Below are positions 43,387-53,400 of a DNA stretch of 64,000 nucleotides, in pieces. Under the pieces are notes generated by a model. The model saw nothing but the letters and a program-made list of their open reading frames with translations. It did no database searches and had not been told where the DNA came from. The DNA is taken from the NCBI GenBank assembly GCA_903895255.1, contig CAITTG010000072.1, positions 1 to 64,000 on the forward strand, given 5' to 3'. The first letter of the stretch is position 1, and every line of letters starts with the position of its first letter. The position numbers were made by a program, and so were the translations under genes. Source of the stretch: an uncultured Verrucomicrobia subdivision 3 bacterium. Its GTDB lineage: Bacteria; Verrucomicrobiota; Verrucomicrobiia; Limisphaerales; UBA11358.

Positions 43387-43406
43387 CGGCGAACGTCCGT
43401 TCGCCG
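43387..43406 (-). terminator. Intrinsic terminator of infC
   Basis: CGGCGAACG (43387-43395) pairs with CGTTCGCCG (43398-43406). On the minus strand the stem is followed by TTTTTTATTTT. It closes infC; the convergent DUF2851 gene ends at 43359. Confidence 0.88.
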
Positions 43407-43441
43407 CCAGTAAATCCAACCATCCGCCGCCGGGGCGGGAA

Positions 43442-44212
43442 TCAAGCCTTGATGTCGAGGGCGTTGAAAGGGGTGTTGCCAAATCCTTCCGCCGGTTTTT
43501 CGGCAGTCGGGGCGACCACGACTTTCACCGGTTTCCCGTTGGTGGCTTCGACGGCGACTTCGGCTTCGTCGTCCTCGTCTTCATCCACTTCGTCGGGCAC
43601 CTTGACTTTGTTCGGGTTGACGGGGACGGAACCATCGGCAAGCTGACGCGGGTTCTTGGCGCGCTTGTTGCGCGGGAGGGGGCTGATCATGACGTTGATG
43701 CCGCGCCCGATGAGTTTGGGCGGGAAATCCTCGTGACCAAAGGGGGCAATTTCCTCCAGAAATTTCTTAATGACCGCAAAGCCAACCTCGGTGTGGGCCA
43801 TTTCGCGGCCGCGGAACTTGAGGGCCACCTTGACCTTCATGTCTTCGCAGAGGAAATCGATGGCGTGCGTAACCTTGATGCCCAGATCATGGGGATCAAT
43901 GCGGGGGCTCAACTGCACTTCCTTGACGGTGGAGGCGTGCTGATGCTTCTTGGATTCCTTCTCTTTTTTGGCCTGTTCGTAGCGGTATTTGCCAAAATCG
44001 ACCAGCCGGCAGACCGGCGGATTGGCGGTGGCGGCAATTTCGACCAAGTCCACCCCGTGTTGACGCGCCTGGTTCAGCGCCTCAGTCAGGGGAATGACAC
44101 CCAGTTGTTTGCCGTCAACTCCAATAACACGCACTTCACGTGCGCGGATTTTGCCATTGACCCGGACGAACGAGGCAGGAGAGGAATTGCGTGGAGAGAA
44201 AGGGCGGCTCAA
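43442..44212 (-). CDS. infC: Translation initiation factor IF-3
   Basis: The protein has 256 residues starting at a TTG (44212-44210). IF-3 binds the 30S subunit and checks start codon pairing. N-domain at about 15-90 (RVNGKIRAREVRVIGVDGKQLGVI, VDLVEIAATANPPVCRLVDFGKYRYEQAKKEKE). C-domain at about 95-180 (VKEVQLSPRIDPHDLGIKV, LKFRGREMAH, INVMISPL). After 185 an acidic tail (DEVDEDEDDEAEV) adds some 70 residues to the usual size of about 180. A rare start codon is typical of infC and underlies its autoregulation in E. coli. No rpmI or rplT follows; the gene is single with its own terminator. Confidence 0.95.
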   Translation of the reverse strand: MSRPFSPRNSSPASFVRVNGKIRAREVRVIGVDGKQLGVIPLTEALNQARQHGVDLVEIAATANPPVCRLVDFGKYRYEQAKKEKESKKHQHASTVKEVQLSPRIDPHDLGIKVTHAIDFLCEDMKVKVALKFRGREMAHTEVGFAVIKKFLEEIAPFGHEDFPPKLIGRGINVMISPLPRNKRAKNPRQLADGSVPVNPNKVKVPDEVDEDEDDEAEVAVEATNGKPVKVVVAPTAEKPAEGFGNTPFNALDIKA

Positions 44213-44235
44213 GACACCCTCTTCGGTTGTAACAT
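44209..44235 (-). other. 8-codon upstream frame overlapping the infC TTG
   Basis: ATG at 44235 reads MLQPKRVS and stops with a TGA that overlaps the infC start as TTGA. Ribosomes ending here could restart at the TTG. It may be part of infC control or a coincidence. Confidence 0.4.
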
Positions 44236-44292
44236 ATCGATAATTTTAAGCATCAAGCAAATTGGCCCATGGCCAACCGTAATTGTCCAATA

Positions 44293-44321
44293 TTTATAAG
44301 GAGTTGCTGCGCGGTAAGCAA
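44293..44321 (-). promoter_or_regulatory. Promoter of infC
   Basis: On the minus strand TTGCTT (44321 to 44316), a 17-bp spacer, then TATAAA (44298 to 44293). The leader of about 70 bases holds a TTGGCC/GGCCAA hairpin near 44260-44274. Confidence 0.6.
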
Positions 44322-44335
44322 GCAAAAATTATCGT

Positions 44336-45742
44336 TCATTTGGCGGCCTTGAATTCCCGGCGGGCGGCGTCATAGACCCGGGTCAGGGGTACTTTGGCCG
44401 CGAGGGCCAGTTTCTTGCAGGCTTCAAACTCCGGCGCGATCTGCACGATCTCGCCGTCCAGCCGCCCCAATTTAACGGTGACTTTGCCAAACTTGGTTTT
44501 AACCTCGGTAAATTCCCGGCGCAGTTTCCGGCGCTCGGCCACCGTCCGGCGCACCCCAAAGACGCTGGTTTCCCGCAGCATGAGGGCGGCAAACTTGTCC
44601 GCCTCGGCCTCGGCGCACAAAACCGTCAGCAACACCCCGGGCCGGTTCTTTTTCATCTGGATGGGGGTGTGGAATACGTCCAGCGCCCCCGCCGCGAGGG
44701 CGGTTTCCACAAAATTCCCGAGGATCTCCGCGTTGATGTCGTCACAATTGGTTTCGAGCACGGCGACGCGGTCGGTTTCCCAGTCATGCGGCACTTTGGC
44801 GCTGGCCTGCCCGAGAATGGCGCGGAGAACATTTGGACGGGTCAGATTGTCGCGGGTGCCGACGCCAAACCCAATTTTTTCGGCCACCAAGTTGTCCATG
44901 GGCGCGAAGCCCTCGGCAAACTCGGCCAGCAAGGCGGCCCCGGTGGGGGTGACCAGTTCATGGGGCTCGGAACATTGGGTGACGGGGATGCCGCGCGCGC
45001 CCAGCAGGGCCAGGGTGGCGGGGGCCGGCAGGGGGAAGCGGCCGTGGGCGCATTTGATCCAGCCGGTGCCCTCGACCACCGGCGCGGCGAGCACACGCGG
45101 TTTGCCGAGCAGCTCCAAGCCGATGCAGACACCGACGATATCCACGATGGAATCGACCGCGCCGACTTCATGAAAATGAACCGATTCCACCGGCTGACCG
45201 TGAATACGGCCCTCCACTTCGGCGAGCCGCTGAAAGACAGCGGTGGATTTTTGCTTCACCCACGGGGAGAGTTTGCTGGCGGCAATCAGCTTTTTAATTT
45301 CGGCAAAGTTACGGGAGTCCTCGTGGTGGTGTGCGTGGTCATGCTCATGCTCGTGGTCATGAGCGTGGGCAGGTTCATGATCCACCCCGGGTTGGTGGGG
45401 GTGTTCATGGGTGTGCTGATGATGCCCATGCGCGTGCGGATGGCTGTGGCTATGACCATGCTCATGCTCATGCTCGTGAACGTGTTCGTGACCATGGGAA
45501 TGGCCAGACTCGTGACCATGCTCATGGCCATGGTCGTCGTGGTCATCTTCGAGATGGACATCGACCTTGATGCCGGCGATGCCGTTTTTTTCCTGCTCAT
45601 TCACATGCAGGTGGTAGCCATCGAGCTTGAGCTTGCCGAGTTCACGGCCAAGTTTTTGGGGGTTCACACCCAAATCGATAAGCGCGCCCAGGAACATGTC
45701 GCCACTGATGCCGCTGAAGATGTCGAGGTAGAGAGTTTTCAT
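44336..45742 (-). CDS. larC: Nickel-pincer cofactor protein LarC
   Basis: The protein has 468 residues. LarC inserts nickel into the pincer nucleotide cofactor of lactate racemase-type enzymes, using CTP. Conserved parts: LYLDIFSGISGDMFLGALIDLG at the start, VHFHEVGAVDSIVDIVG, EGTGWIKCAHGRFPLPAPATLALL, ELVTPTGAALL and ETNCDDINAEILG. A very His-rich insert (about residues 66-145, repeated HGHEH/HSHPH words) likely stores or captures nickel. It overlaps larB by 4 bases. larA and larE are not in the window. Confidence 0.95.
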   Translation of the reverse strand: MKTLYLDIFSGISGDMFLGALIDLGVNPQKLGRELGKLKLDGYHLHVNEQEKNGIAGIKVDVHLEDDHDDHGHEHGHESGHSHGHEHVHEHEHEHGHSHSHPHAHGHHQHTHEHPHQPGVDHEPAHAHDHEHEHDHAHHHEDSRNFAEIKKLIAASKLSPWVKQKSTAVFQRLAEVEGRIHGQPVESVHFHEVGAVDSIVDIVGVCIGLELLGKPRVLAAPVVEGTGWIKCAHGRFPLPAPATLALLGARGIPVTQCSEPHELVTPTGAALLAEFAEGFAPMDNLVAEKIGFGVGTRDNLTRPNVLRAILGQASAKVPHDWETDRVAVLETNCDDINAEILGNFVETALAAGALDVFHTPIQMKKNRPGVLLTVLCAEAEADKFAALMLRETSVFGVRRTVAERRKLRREFTEVKTKFGKVTVKLGRLDGEIVQIAPEFEACKKLALAAKVPLTRVYDAARREFKAAK

Positions 45743-46509
45743 GGAGTTGCCAAACGGTTGATCTGGCTGGCGGCGTAGCCGGCGCCGAAGCCGTTATCGA
45801 TATTGACGACGGTCACGCCGCTGCCGCAGGAGTTCAACATGCCCAGCAAGGCGGCCACGCCGCCGAAACTGGCGCCATACCCAACGCTGGTGGGCACGGC
45901 GATGACGGGTTTGGAGACAAGCCCGGCCACGACGCTGGGGAGCGCGCCCTCCATGCCGGCGACGACGACGAGGACGTTGGCGGTTTGCAGGGTTTCCAAC
46001 CGCGCGAGAATCCGGTGCAGGCCAGCCACGCCGGCATCCGAGATGCGTTCGACGTGGTTGCCCATGACTTCGGCGGTGACGGCCGCCTCCTCGAACACGG
46101 GCAAATCGCTGGTGCCGGCGCAGATGACCGCGATGACACCCGGGCGCTTGGGCAGGGGCTTTTTCTCGATGGTCACGCAGCGGGCGGCGGCGTGATGGAC
46201 GGCGATTTTAAATTTGCGGCGCAGGGCGCGGGCGTGTTCGGGGGTCACGCGGGTAATGAGCACGGCCGATTCGCGCTCCAAGAGTTTGGCCGCGATTTTG
46301 ACGACCTGGTCGGGGGTTTTGCCGGCGCCGTAAATGACCTCGGGAAAACCCTGGCGCAGGGCGCGGTGAGTGTCCACCTGGGCGAATCCGAGGTTTTCGG
46401 TGGGGGCGGCCTGGAAAGCCTGCAGGACTCGTTCGCGCGGGAGCTTTCCGGCGCGCCAGGCTTCCAGCAATTCAATGGCTTCGGAGGTTGTCACGGGCAC
46501 ATGATACAA
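45739..46509 (-). CDS. larB: Nickel-pincer cofactor protein LarB
   Basis: The protein has 256 residues. LarB carboxylates and hydrolyses nicotinic acid adenine dinucleotide, the first step to the pincer cofactor. The C-terminal half is an AIR-carboxylase-like (PurE-like) fold: VICAGTSDLPVFEEAAVTAEVMG, RISDAGVAGLHRILARLE, VVVAGMEGALPSVVAGL, VPTSVGYGASFGGVAALLGMLNSC. Stop overlaps the larC start (ATGA). Confidence 0.93.
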   Translation of the reverse strand: MYHVPVTTSEAIELLEAWRAGKLPRERVLQAFQAAPTENLGFAQVDTHRALRQGFPEVIYGAGKTPDQVVKIAAKLLERESAVLITRVTPEHARALRRKFKIAVHHAAARCVTIEKKPLPKRPGVIAVICAGTSDLPVFEEAAVTAEVMGNHVERISDAGVAGLHRILARLETLQTANVLVVVAGMEGALPSVVAGLVSKPVIAVPTSVGYGASFGGVAALLGMLNSCGSGVTVVNIDNGFGAGYAASQINRLATP

Positions 46510-46675
46510 AGGAAGTTGCCGGGGTCACGGGAAATAAATGGCGCACGGACGGCCCGGCGCACGCGGGCACAGCCACCGCAGTGATGCCCGGCAAGCCGCC
46601 AGTACCCCTGGACCGGGTGCGTTGGCAGTTTAATGCGGACGCTGGTCCGCAAGGCAAAGTGCTGCGGGTCCCAGC

Positions 46676-47285
46676 CCCATAAGCATTAACCTAAATTTTA
46701 AAAGGAATCGTCAGGTTAACTTGGTGTTTAAAATGAGGTTTGATTTGTCTGCGGCCTTTGCGACTCGGCGCGAAAATTTCCGCCGATGCGACGCCATGAC
46801 GTGACCGCCCCAATCGTGGCTGCCGCTTAGCAAAGCCACCCGCAATTGGGTCCGGGTTTGCGGGCAACCGTTGATGAATTTATCCTGGCTCATGAATTAA
46901 GCAAACGCGGACCAGGGGCTCGCCGGCCGGTGTCGGTGCCGGTGACGTACGACGGTCTCCAATTCGACGAGGGATTTCGCCTGGACTTTTTGGTCGAGGA
47001 TGCGGTCCTTGGGGAAATCAAATCCGTGGAGAAGCATCATCCTGTCCACCCGAAACCATTACGCACCCTTCTGGTACTGGCCACATTACCGTTGGGACTT
47101 GTGCTTAACTTGGGTTTGGAACGCATGCAAGCTGGCATCACCCGGATCATTAAGGGGCGGCCGGCGGAGACGGATGCCCCCGGCCAAGGCACCTAAAATG
47201 GAGCGCGCAGAGTCGCAGAGAACGCAGAGTTGATGCCGGGCAATACCTTAAAACAGGCTCAAGGTTTAAGATTAACGCCTATGGG
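46676..47285. repeat. Dispersed repeat, copy 2 (complete, with inverted ends)
   Basis: The left end CCCATAAGCATTAACC (46676-46691) and the right end GATTAACGCCTATGGG (47270-47285) are inverted repeats (13 of 16 matching). The body from 46833 on matches bases 1-446. It carries a truncated GxxExxY gene and no transposase. The larB upstream region 46510-46675 shows nothing else. Confidence 0.65.
46831..47196 (+). pseudogene. GxxExxY-family protein, N-terminally truncated, copy 2
   Basis: The frame reads HPQLGPGLRATVDEFILAHELSKRG, PVTYDGLQFDEGFRLDFLVEDAVLGEIKSVEKHHPVHPKP and LVLATLPLGLVLNLGLERMQAGITRIIKG, nearly the whole GxxExxY family core. A TAG at 46828-46830 sits directly upstream, where the family normally has about 15 more residues ending in an EVHR-type motif. 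Translation could only begin at the TTG of 46846, so it is probably inactive. It is better preserved than copy 1. Confidence 0.75.
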
Positions 47286-47292
47286 TCCGTGA

Positions 47293-47322
47293 CCCGCGCG
47301 CCGGGACCTTCGGCGGCGCGGG
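47293..47322 (-). terminator. GC-rich hairpin after the GH2 gene
   Basis: CCCGCGC (47293-47299) pairs with GCGCGGG (47316-47322), just after the stop of the minus-strand GH2 gene. There is no T-run. Confidence 0.35.
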
Positions 47323-47334
47323 TGCTTAAACGCC

Positions 47335-50238
47335 TCAAGGCACGCTTGGCCGGGGGGTGGCGGGCTGGGTCGTGACGGTGGCGGTGGCGGGTTGGAGCCC
47401 GTCAGCGGTGGCAGTGAGGGTGATTTGGCCGGGGTCCCGGGTGGACTGCACCATGATTTGCGCCAGGCCGTTAAAGGCACTGCGAGACCAGGCCAGCTTG
47501 ACGGGCTCGCCGGTGAGCACCAGGTTCACATCCGGGTTGAGGCCGCCGGAGCCGGAGGCATTCAAGACGCCGACAGCGATGAGATTGTCGCCGACGTGCA
47601 GGGCGGATTTGACTTCATAGGCGGGTTGCGCGGACCAGTCGGTGGATTCGCCCACGCGTTGATTGTTCACGAAAATCCAGCCGTGGTCATCGATGCCGCC
47701 AAAAACGAGCTGGAGGCTTTTCTCGGCGAGCTGTTCCGCGGTGACATTCACATGCGCGCGGTAAATGGCGGTCTGCCCCTCCCGCAAGAACAGGCTGCCG
47801 GTGTCGCCATCGGTCTTCGTCCGGATCCGGTTCCAGGCGGAGTCATCCACCCCGGGGGCGTATTCCGGAGCCAGCTCCCCGTGAGACGGGACCGGGGCCA
47901 GTTTCCAGCGCCAGTCATTGACGGGCAGGGAATTGAAGGGCGTTGGGGCGACAAAGGTATCCGGCTCGTGACAGCTCGGATCCCCGTTGCCGACGCCCAG
48001 GATTTTACCAGCGCCGGCCGCGGCAAAATTAATTTTGTTCCCGGCGGTGGGGACGACCCGGCCCTGGGCATCGATGACGGAGACGGTGAAGACGCTGACA
48101 TCCTCGCCATCGGCGTTAATGGTGGCCCGGTCCGGGGTGAGTTGCACGGCGTACGGCTCGGTGGTGGTTTCCACTTTCGTCTCGGCAATCACCACCCCGC
48201 CCGAGTAACCCCGGGCCTCCAGGGTGCCCGGCGTGTAATTCACCAGCCAGGAGAGCTTGGAATTTTTCTTCAAGGTGCGCTGGCCCAGGGGCTGGCCGTT
48301 GAGCACGAGTTCCACCTGGTCACAGTTGCCCAGCACATCCACCCGCACCGGCCGGCCCTCGTGACCGGACCAGTTCCAGTGGGGCAGAATATGCAGGACC
48401 ACATTGGTGGTCCACCACGCCTGATAATAATAGAAATTGTCCTTGGGAAAACCACACGTGTCGAGCACGCCAAAATGGGAATTGATGCAGGGCCATTCGT
48501 AGGGGGTGGGTTCGCCGCGATAGTCAAAACCGGTCCAGACGAAGCCACCGCTCAACCAGGGACGGTCGGCGAAATAACTCCACCAGCGCTCGGTGGTGGT
48601 GGCCCAGGAGGGGGCGTTGTCGTCATAGGCGCTGACATAGCCGCGCTTGGGGTCATTGGCGTAAATACCGCGGGTGGAGACAGTGCTGGCCTGTTCGGTG
48701 CCCACGTTGGGCTGGTCGGGATGCTCGGCGTGGTAGCGGTCCATTTCGTCGCCCACGTGATAATTCCAGCCGCGAACCTGAATCACGCTGTTGACGCCGG
48801 CGAAGACGTCGCCTTCCGGGGCGGCATACGTTTCGGGCCGGGTCGGATCCAATTGTTTTGCCAGATTCTGCATGGTGCGGGCGACATTGGCGCCCTGGGG
48901 GGTGTCCTGCACGTAAAACTCCTCATTGGCAATGCTCCAGATGCCCACGCTGGCGTGGTTGCGGTCGCGGCGGATTTGGAGTTCCCAGCGGCGGAGGTTT
49001 TCCGGGTCGCTGCCGAGGAGCCGGCTTTCATCCATGACCAGCATGCCCAGATGGTCACAGGCCGTGAGCAATTCGGGGGTGGGCGGATTGTGCGAGGTGC
49101 GGTAGGCATTGCAGCCAAACGTCTTCAGTTTGGCGATGCGGAAGTATTGGAGCGCATCCGGCAGGGCGGCGCCGACCCCGGCCATGTCCTGGTGATTGCA
49201 GGTGCCTTTCAATTCATAGTGCTGGCCGTTGAGGAGAAAGCCGTTGTCGGCATCGAACCCCACGGTGCGAATGCCGAACTCGGTGGTCTGACTGTCCACG
49301 GGCCGGCCATCGACCTCCACGGTGGTCACCAGTTGGTACAGCTTGGGGTTTTCCGGGGACCAGAGCTGGTACTGCGGCAGGGAAAAGGACAGACCGTCGG
49401 CGTCCGTGGAGGCTTCTTTGCGGGAACGGGCATCCAGCGGAACGGTGTCCCGGAGTTCGCCAAGAATGGAGCCATCCGTGTCTTTGAAGGCATAAACCAC
49501 GCGCGCGGTCACGGGGACATCCTGGGAATTGATCAGCGTCACGGCCGCGTGCAAATTGGCGGGGCCCACGGGGACGTTGTTGGTGAACTGGGAATAAACA
49601 AACACACCGTCCGGGGCGATGGCGACCGGCGCGGTTTTATCGAGCCAGACATGGCGGTAAATGCCGGCACCCTCGTAGAACCAGCCTTCAAATTTGCTGG
49701 CATCCACTTTCACCGCGATGCTGTTGTGGCCGCCCAGGTGAACGACATCGGTGATATCCGCGCGAAAAGGGTAGTAGCCGCTTTCGTTGCGGGCGACGAT
49801 CCAGCCGTTGACCCAGACAGTGGTGTCGCGGAACGCGCCGTCGAACTTGAGCCAGATGCGCTTGCCGGCATCCGTCTCGGGCAGGTCAAAGGTGCGGCGG
49901 TACCAGCCAACGCTGTTTTGGTGGAAGCCCGGACCGACGGGTTTAAAACCGTGGCTGCCGTCGGCGGTGGCATCGAAGGGCAGCTCAATGGCCCAGTCGT
50001 GGGGCAGATTCAAGGAGCGCCAGTTGCCGTCGCTGAATTTTTCGCCGGCGGGGCCGTCGCTGGACCCCGCCTTGTCCAGGCGCAGGGCGTTGGGCCAGTC
50101 GTCGCCGAGGTGAAATTTCCAATTGGCGTCGAGGGAAAGATGTTCCCGCAACGCTTCCTGGGCGCGGACCGGGGTCAGACCGCCAAGCAGCGCCACCAGC
50201 AGCACCAGCCGGGGGGCAAGAGTACTAATCAATTTCAT
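47335..50238 (-). CDS. Secreted GH2 beta-galactosidase-like enzyme
   Basis: The protein has 967 residues with a signal peptide (LVLLVALLGGLTPVRA). Sugar-binding domain (WRSLNLPHDWAIELPF, GWYRRTFDLPE), Ig-like domain, then the barrel (LNGQHYELKGTCNHQDMAGVGAALP, TFGCNAYRTSHNPPTPELL). The acid/base Glu lies in WSIANEE, and the nucleophile is probably the Glu of VGTEQAST. C-terminal Ig-like (DUF4982-type) domains follow, plus an inserted module (GIDDHGWIFVNNQRVGESTDW) and a final Ig-like tail. It removes a terminal beta-linked sugar; galactose is the family default, not proven. Probably periplasmic or surface-bound. Confidence 0.9.
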   Translation of the reverse strand: MKLISTLAPRLVLLVALLGGLTPVRAQEALREHLSLDANWKFHLGDDWPNALRLDKAGSSDGPAGEKFSDGNWRSLNLPHDWAIELPFDATADGSHGFKPVGPGFHQNSVGWYRRTFDLPETDAGKRIWLKFDGAFRDTTVWVNGWIVARNESGYYPFRADITDVVHLGGHNSIAVKVDASKFEGWFYEGAGIYRHVWLDKTAPVAIAPDGVFVYSQFTNNVPVGPANLHAAVTLINSQDVPVTARVVYAFKDTDGSILGELRDTVPLDARSRKEASTDADGLSFSLPQYQLWSPENPKLYQLVTTVEVDGRPVDSQTTEFGIRTVGFDADNGFLLNGQHYELKGTCNHQDMAGVGAALPDALQYFRIAKLKTFGCNAYRTSHNPPTPELLTACDHLGMLVMDESRLLGSDPENLRRWELQIRRDRNHASVGIWSIANEEFYVQDTPQGANVARTMQNLAKQLDPTRPETYAAPEGDVFAGVNSVIQVRGWNYHVGDEMDRYHAEHPDQPNVGTEQASTVSTRGIYANDPKRGYVSAYDDNAPSWATTTERWWSYFADRPWLSGGFVWTGFDYRGEPTPYEWPCINSHFGVLDTCGFPKDNFYYYQAWWTTNVVLHILPHWNWSGHEGRPVRVDVLGNCDQVELVLNGQPLGQRTLKKNSKLSWLVNYTPGTLEARGYSGGVVIAETKVETTTEPYAVQLTPDRATINADGEDVSVFTVSVIDAQGRVVPTAGNKINFAAAGAGKILGVGNGDPSCHEPDTFVAPTPFNSLPVNDWRWKLAPVPSHGELAPEYAPGVDDSAWNRIRTKTDGDTGSLFLREGQTAIYRAHVNVTAEQLAEKSLQLVFGGIDDHGWIFVNNQRVGESTDWSAQPAYEVKSALHVGDNLIAVGVLNASGSGGLNPDVNLVLTGEPVKLAWSRSAFNGLAQIMVQSTRDPGQITLTATADGLQPATATVTTQPATPRPSVP

Positions 50239-50494
50239 GACAATAATTTGGGAGAGGCGGCGGCGGCTGGCAATGCCATTTCTTAGAATATTGTTGGGCC
50301 GGAATCCGACCGGCGCCCCCCCGACCTGAATTCTAGAAACTCGGGCCTCGTTGCCCAGGTCGTTAAATTTTCAGCCGGATGGCTGGTCGCCAATCCCCGG
50401 TGGACTTTGCGGTCGATTTCCCTAAAATCTCCCGGCAAACAACCAACATTTTGAGGAAACGAGCCGTCCGCCAAACGCGACTCACGAGCAACGA

Positions 50495-53400
50495 ATGACC
50501 ATGCATGCGACCTTTCACCACCGGCTGCTGGCCGGAGCCCTGCTCTGGCTGGCCACCCTGCCCGCCGGGGGCGAGGCGGTGCTGACCTACCACAATAACA
50601 ATGCCCGCACGGGCGCGAACACCAACGAGACCCAGCTCACCCGGGCGAATGTCAAGCCCAAGACCTTCGGCTTGTTAATGCACTATGACGTGGATGCGTA
50701 TGTCTATACCCAGCCGCTGGTGGTGCCCGGGGTGCTGATTCCGGGGCGCGGCCGGCATGACGTCGTGTACATCGCGACGGAGAATGACACGGTTTACGCG
50801 CTCGATGCGGTCAGCCAGGCCGGTACCGGTGGGGGCGTCCTCTGGCAGCGAAGCCTGGGCGAGGGCGTCAACGTGGTGACGAATCATGAATTTGGCGGCC
50901 GTTACCACAACAACGTGCTGCAAGACATGCTGCCCCGGGTGGGCATCACCGGCACGCCGGTGATTGACGCGGACGCGGGAACGATTTACGTGGTGGCATT
51001 GAACCGGGAGGTGACCGCCACCACGAATTATTACCACCGCCTGCATGCGCTGGACATTGCCACCGGCGCGGAGCGGCCGAACAGTCCCGTGAACATCACG
51101 GCCACTTACCCCGGCCACGGGAACACCAGCGTCAACGGCGTGCTCACCTTCAACCCGCGCCAGCAAAACCAGCGCTGCGCGCTGACGCTGGCCGGCGGCG
51201 TTTTGTATATTGCCTACAGCAGTTATGCGGACACCGACCCGTACCAGGGCTGGATCATCGGCTATGACGCGCACACGCTGCAACCCCTGCCCAAACAGGT
51301 CTTCAACACCGCGCCCGACGCCACCGTCGCGGTGTTCGGCTCGCACGCGGGCGAGGGGGCCTTGTGGATGGGCGGCAACGGTCTGTGCGTGGACGAGCAC
51401 TCCAACCTGTTTTTCGAGGTGGCCAATGGCAGCTTCGACGCGGACCAGGGCGGGGACGATTACGGGGACAGTTTCATGCGCCTAGCCACGACCGGCGGCA
51501 TCACGGTGATCGATTATTTCACGCCCTTCAACCAGGCCGCCTTGCAGGCGGCGGACGCCGACCTGGGCTCGGGCGGGCCGGTGCTGCTGCCGGATGAGGC
51601 CGGCAGCCCGGAGCATCCGCACCTGATTGTGGGCGCGGGCAAGGAAGGCAAGGTGTATCTGGTGGACCGCGACGGGATGGGCCATTACAACCCCACGAAC
51701 GACGACCAGATTGTGCAATCCTTCCAGATGAACTCCGGCCGGATCTTCAGCACGCCGGCCTACTTCAACCACACGCTGTATTACCAGGGCATCGGCGGGG
51801 TCATGCGGGCCTACGCGATTCAGCACGCCCACCTGGACCCCACGCCCACCTCGATGTCGCGCACGAGCTTCAGCGGGTTTGGCACCACGCCCTCCGTGTC
51901 GGCCAACGGCACGAACGACGGCATCGTGTGGGCCATCCAGACCGATGGCGCGACGCGTGGCGGGCCGGCGGTGCTGCACGCGTATAATTCCGACGACCTG
52001 GCGGATGAACTTTACAACAGCCGCCAGGCGGGCGAGCGCGACAACCCGGGGATCGCCGTGAAAATGACCGTGCCCACGGTGGTGAACGGGCGGGTGTATG
52101 TGGGCGTGCAAGGGGGGCTGGCGGTGTTTGGCAATGGCGAGTTTCTGCCGCCGCCGGTCATCACGCCAGCGGGCGGTGATTTCGTCAATTCCGTGGTGGT
52201 AAGCCTGGCGGATGCCGCGTCCGGCGCGGGGATTTATTACACCCTTGATGACTCCGCGCCCACGGCGGCGGCCACCCTCTACACCGGGCCGTTTGCCGTG
52301 ACCAACACGGCGAAGCTCCGGGTGCGGGCCATCAAGCCCGGGGCGGTGAGCAGCCGGGAGGCCGGCGCGAGCTATGTGAACACCGCCTCGGCCGGTCACG
52401 GCACGGGCCTGACCGCGCAATTCTGGCCCGGGGACGCCAACCCGGACGCGCCGGCGCTCGTGACGCGCACGGACCCGGCGGTGGCTTTCGACTGGACGAC
52501 CACCGCCCCCGCCCCCGGGATTGATCCGGGCCATTTCACCGCGCGCTGGACCGGCGCGGTGCAGGCCCAGTATGGAGAACCTTACACCTTGACCACGGTG
52601 GCGGGCGGCGGGGTGCGCCTGTGGGTCAACGACCAGTTGGTCATCAACGATCCCCTGCCCCACCCCACCCCGGCGACCAACTCGGCCCGCCTCAGCCTCC
52701 GGGCGCAGCAATTATACAATGTCCGCCTGGAGTATAACCATGCCGGCGGCAGCGGCGGGGTGAAGTTGTGGTGGAGCAGTCCCTCGACTCCGCCGGGCGC
52801 GCCGCCCACGGCCCAGCTCTATCCGGACAGCAATCCCGCGCCCACCGTCACCCTCGTGCGTCCGCTTGACGGGGCCACCTATGCCGGCCAGGCCAGCGTG
52901 ACCATGGGCGCCCAGGTGGCCACGGTGCGCAACACCATCGCCAGTGTGGATTTTTATGCCAACGGCACTTTGCTTGGCACCCTGCACGACAGCGTGTACG
53001 CGCCGGTGTTCGCCCTCACCGCCACCGGACTGGCCGCCGGGGCTTATACGATCACCGCCGTGGCGACCGATGGCAGCGGCCTGGCCAGCACCTCGGCGCC
53101 GGTGAACATCACGGTCACCGCCGGCAGCGGGCGGCCCTACGGGTTGACCACCAACGCCCCGGTGCCAGCCTATCTCAACCTGCCGGCCACCTTCAACGGC
53201 GCCCTGCCGCCCCTGCTCTCCGGCACCGGCGTGTTTGCCGACACCGCCGCGCGCACCCCGGCCCCCGGCCTGATTCCCTACACGCTCAACCAGCCCATGT
53301 GGACCGATGGCGCGACCGCCCGCAATTACCTGGCGGTTCCCCGTCGCGACGGGCCGCTCACGCCGGACGAGCAGATCCGCCTGCGCCCCACCAACGCCTG

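Noticed and set aside
47392-50286. 964-residue frame on the plus strand
   Set aside because: It is antisense to the GH2 gene, whose catalytic and binding motifs are intact on the minus strand.
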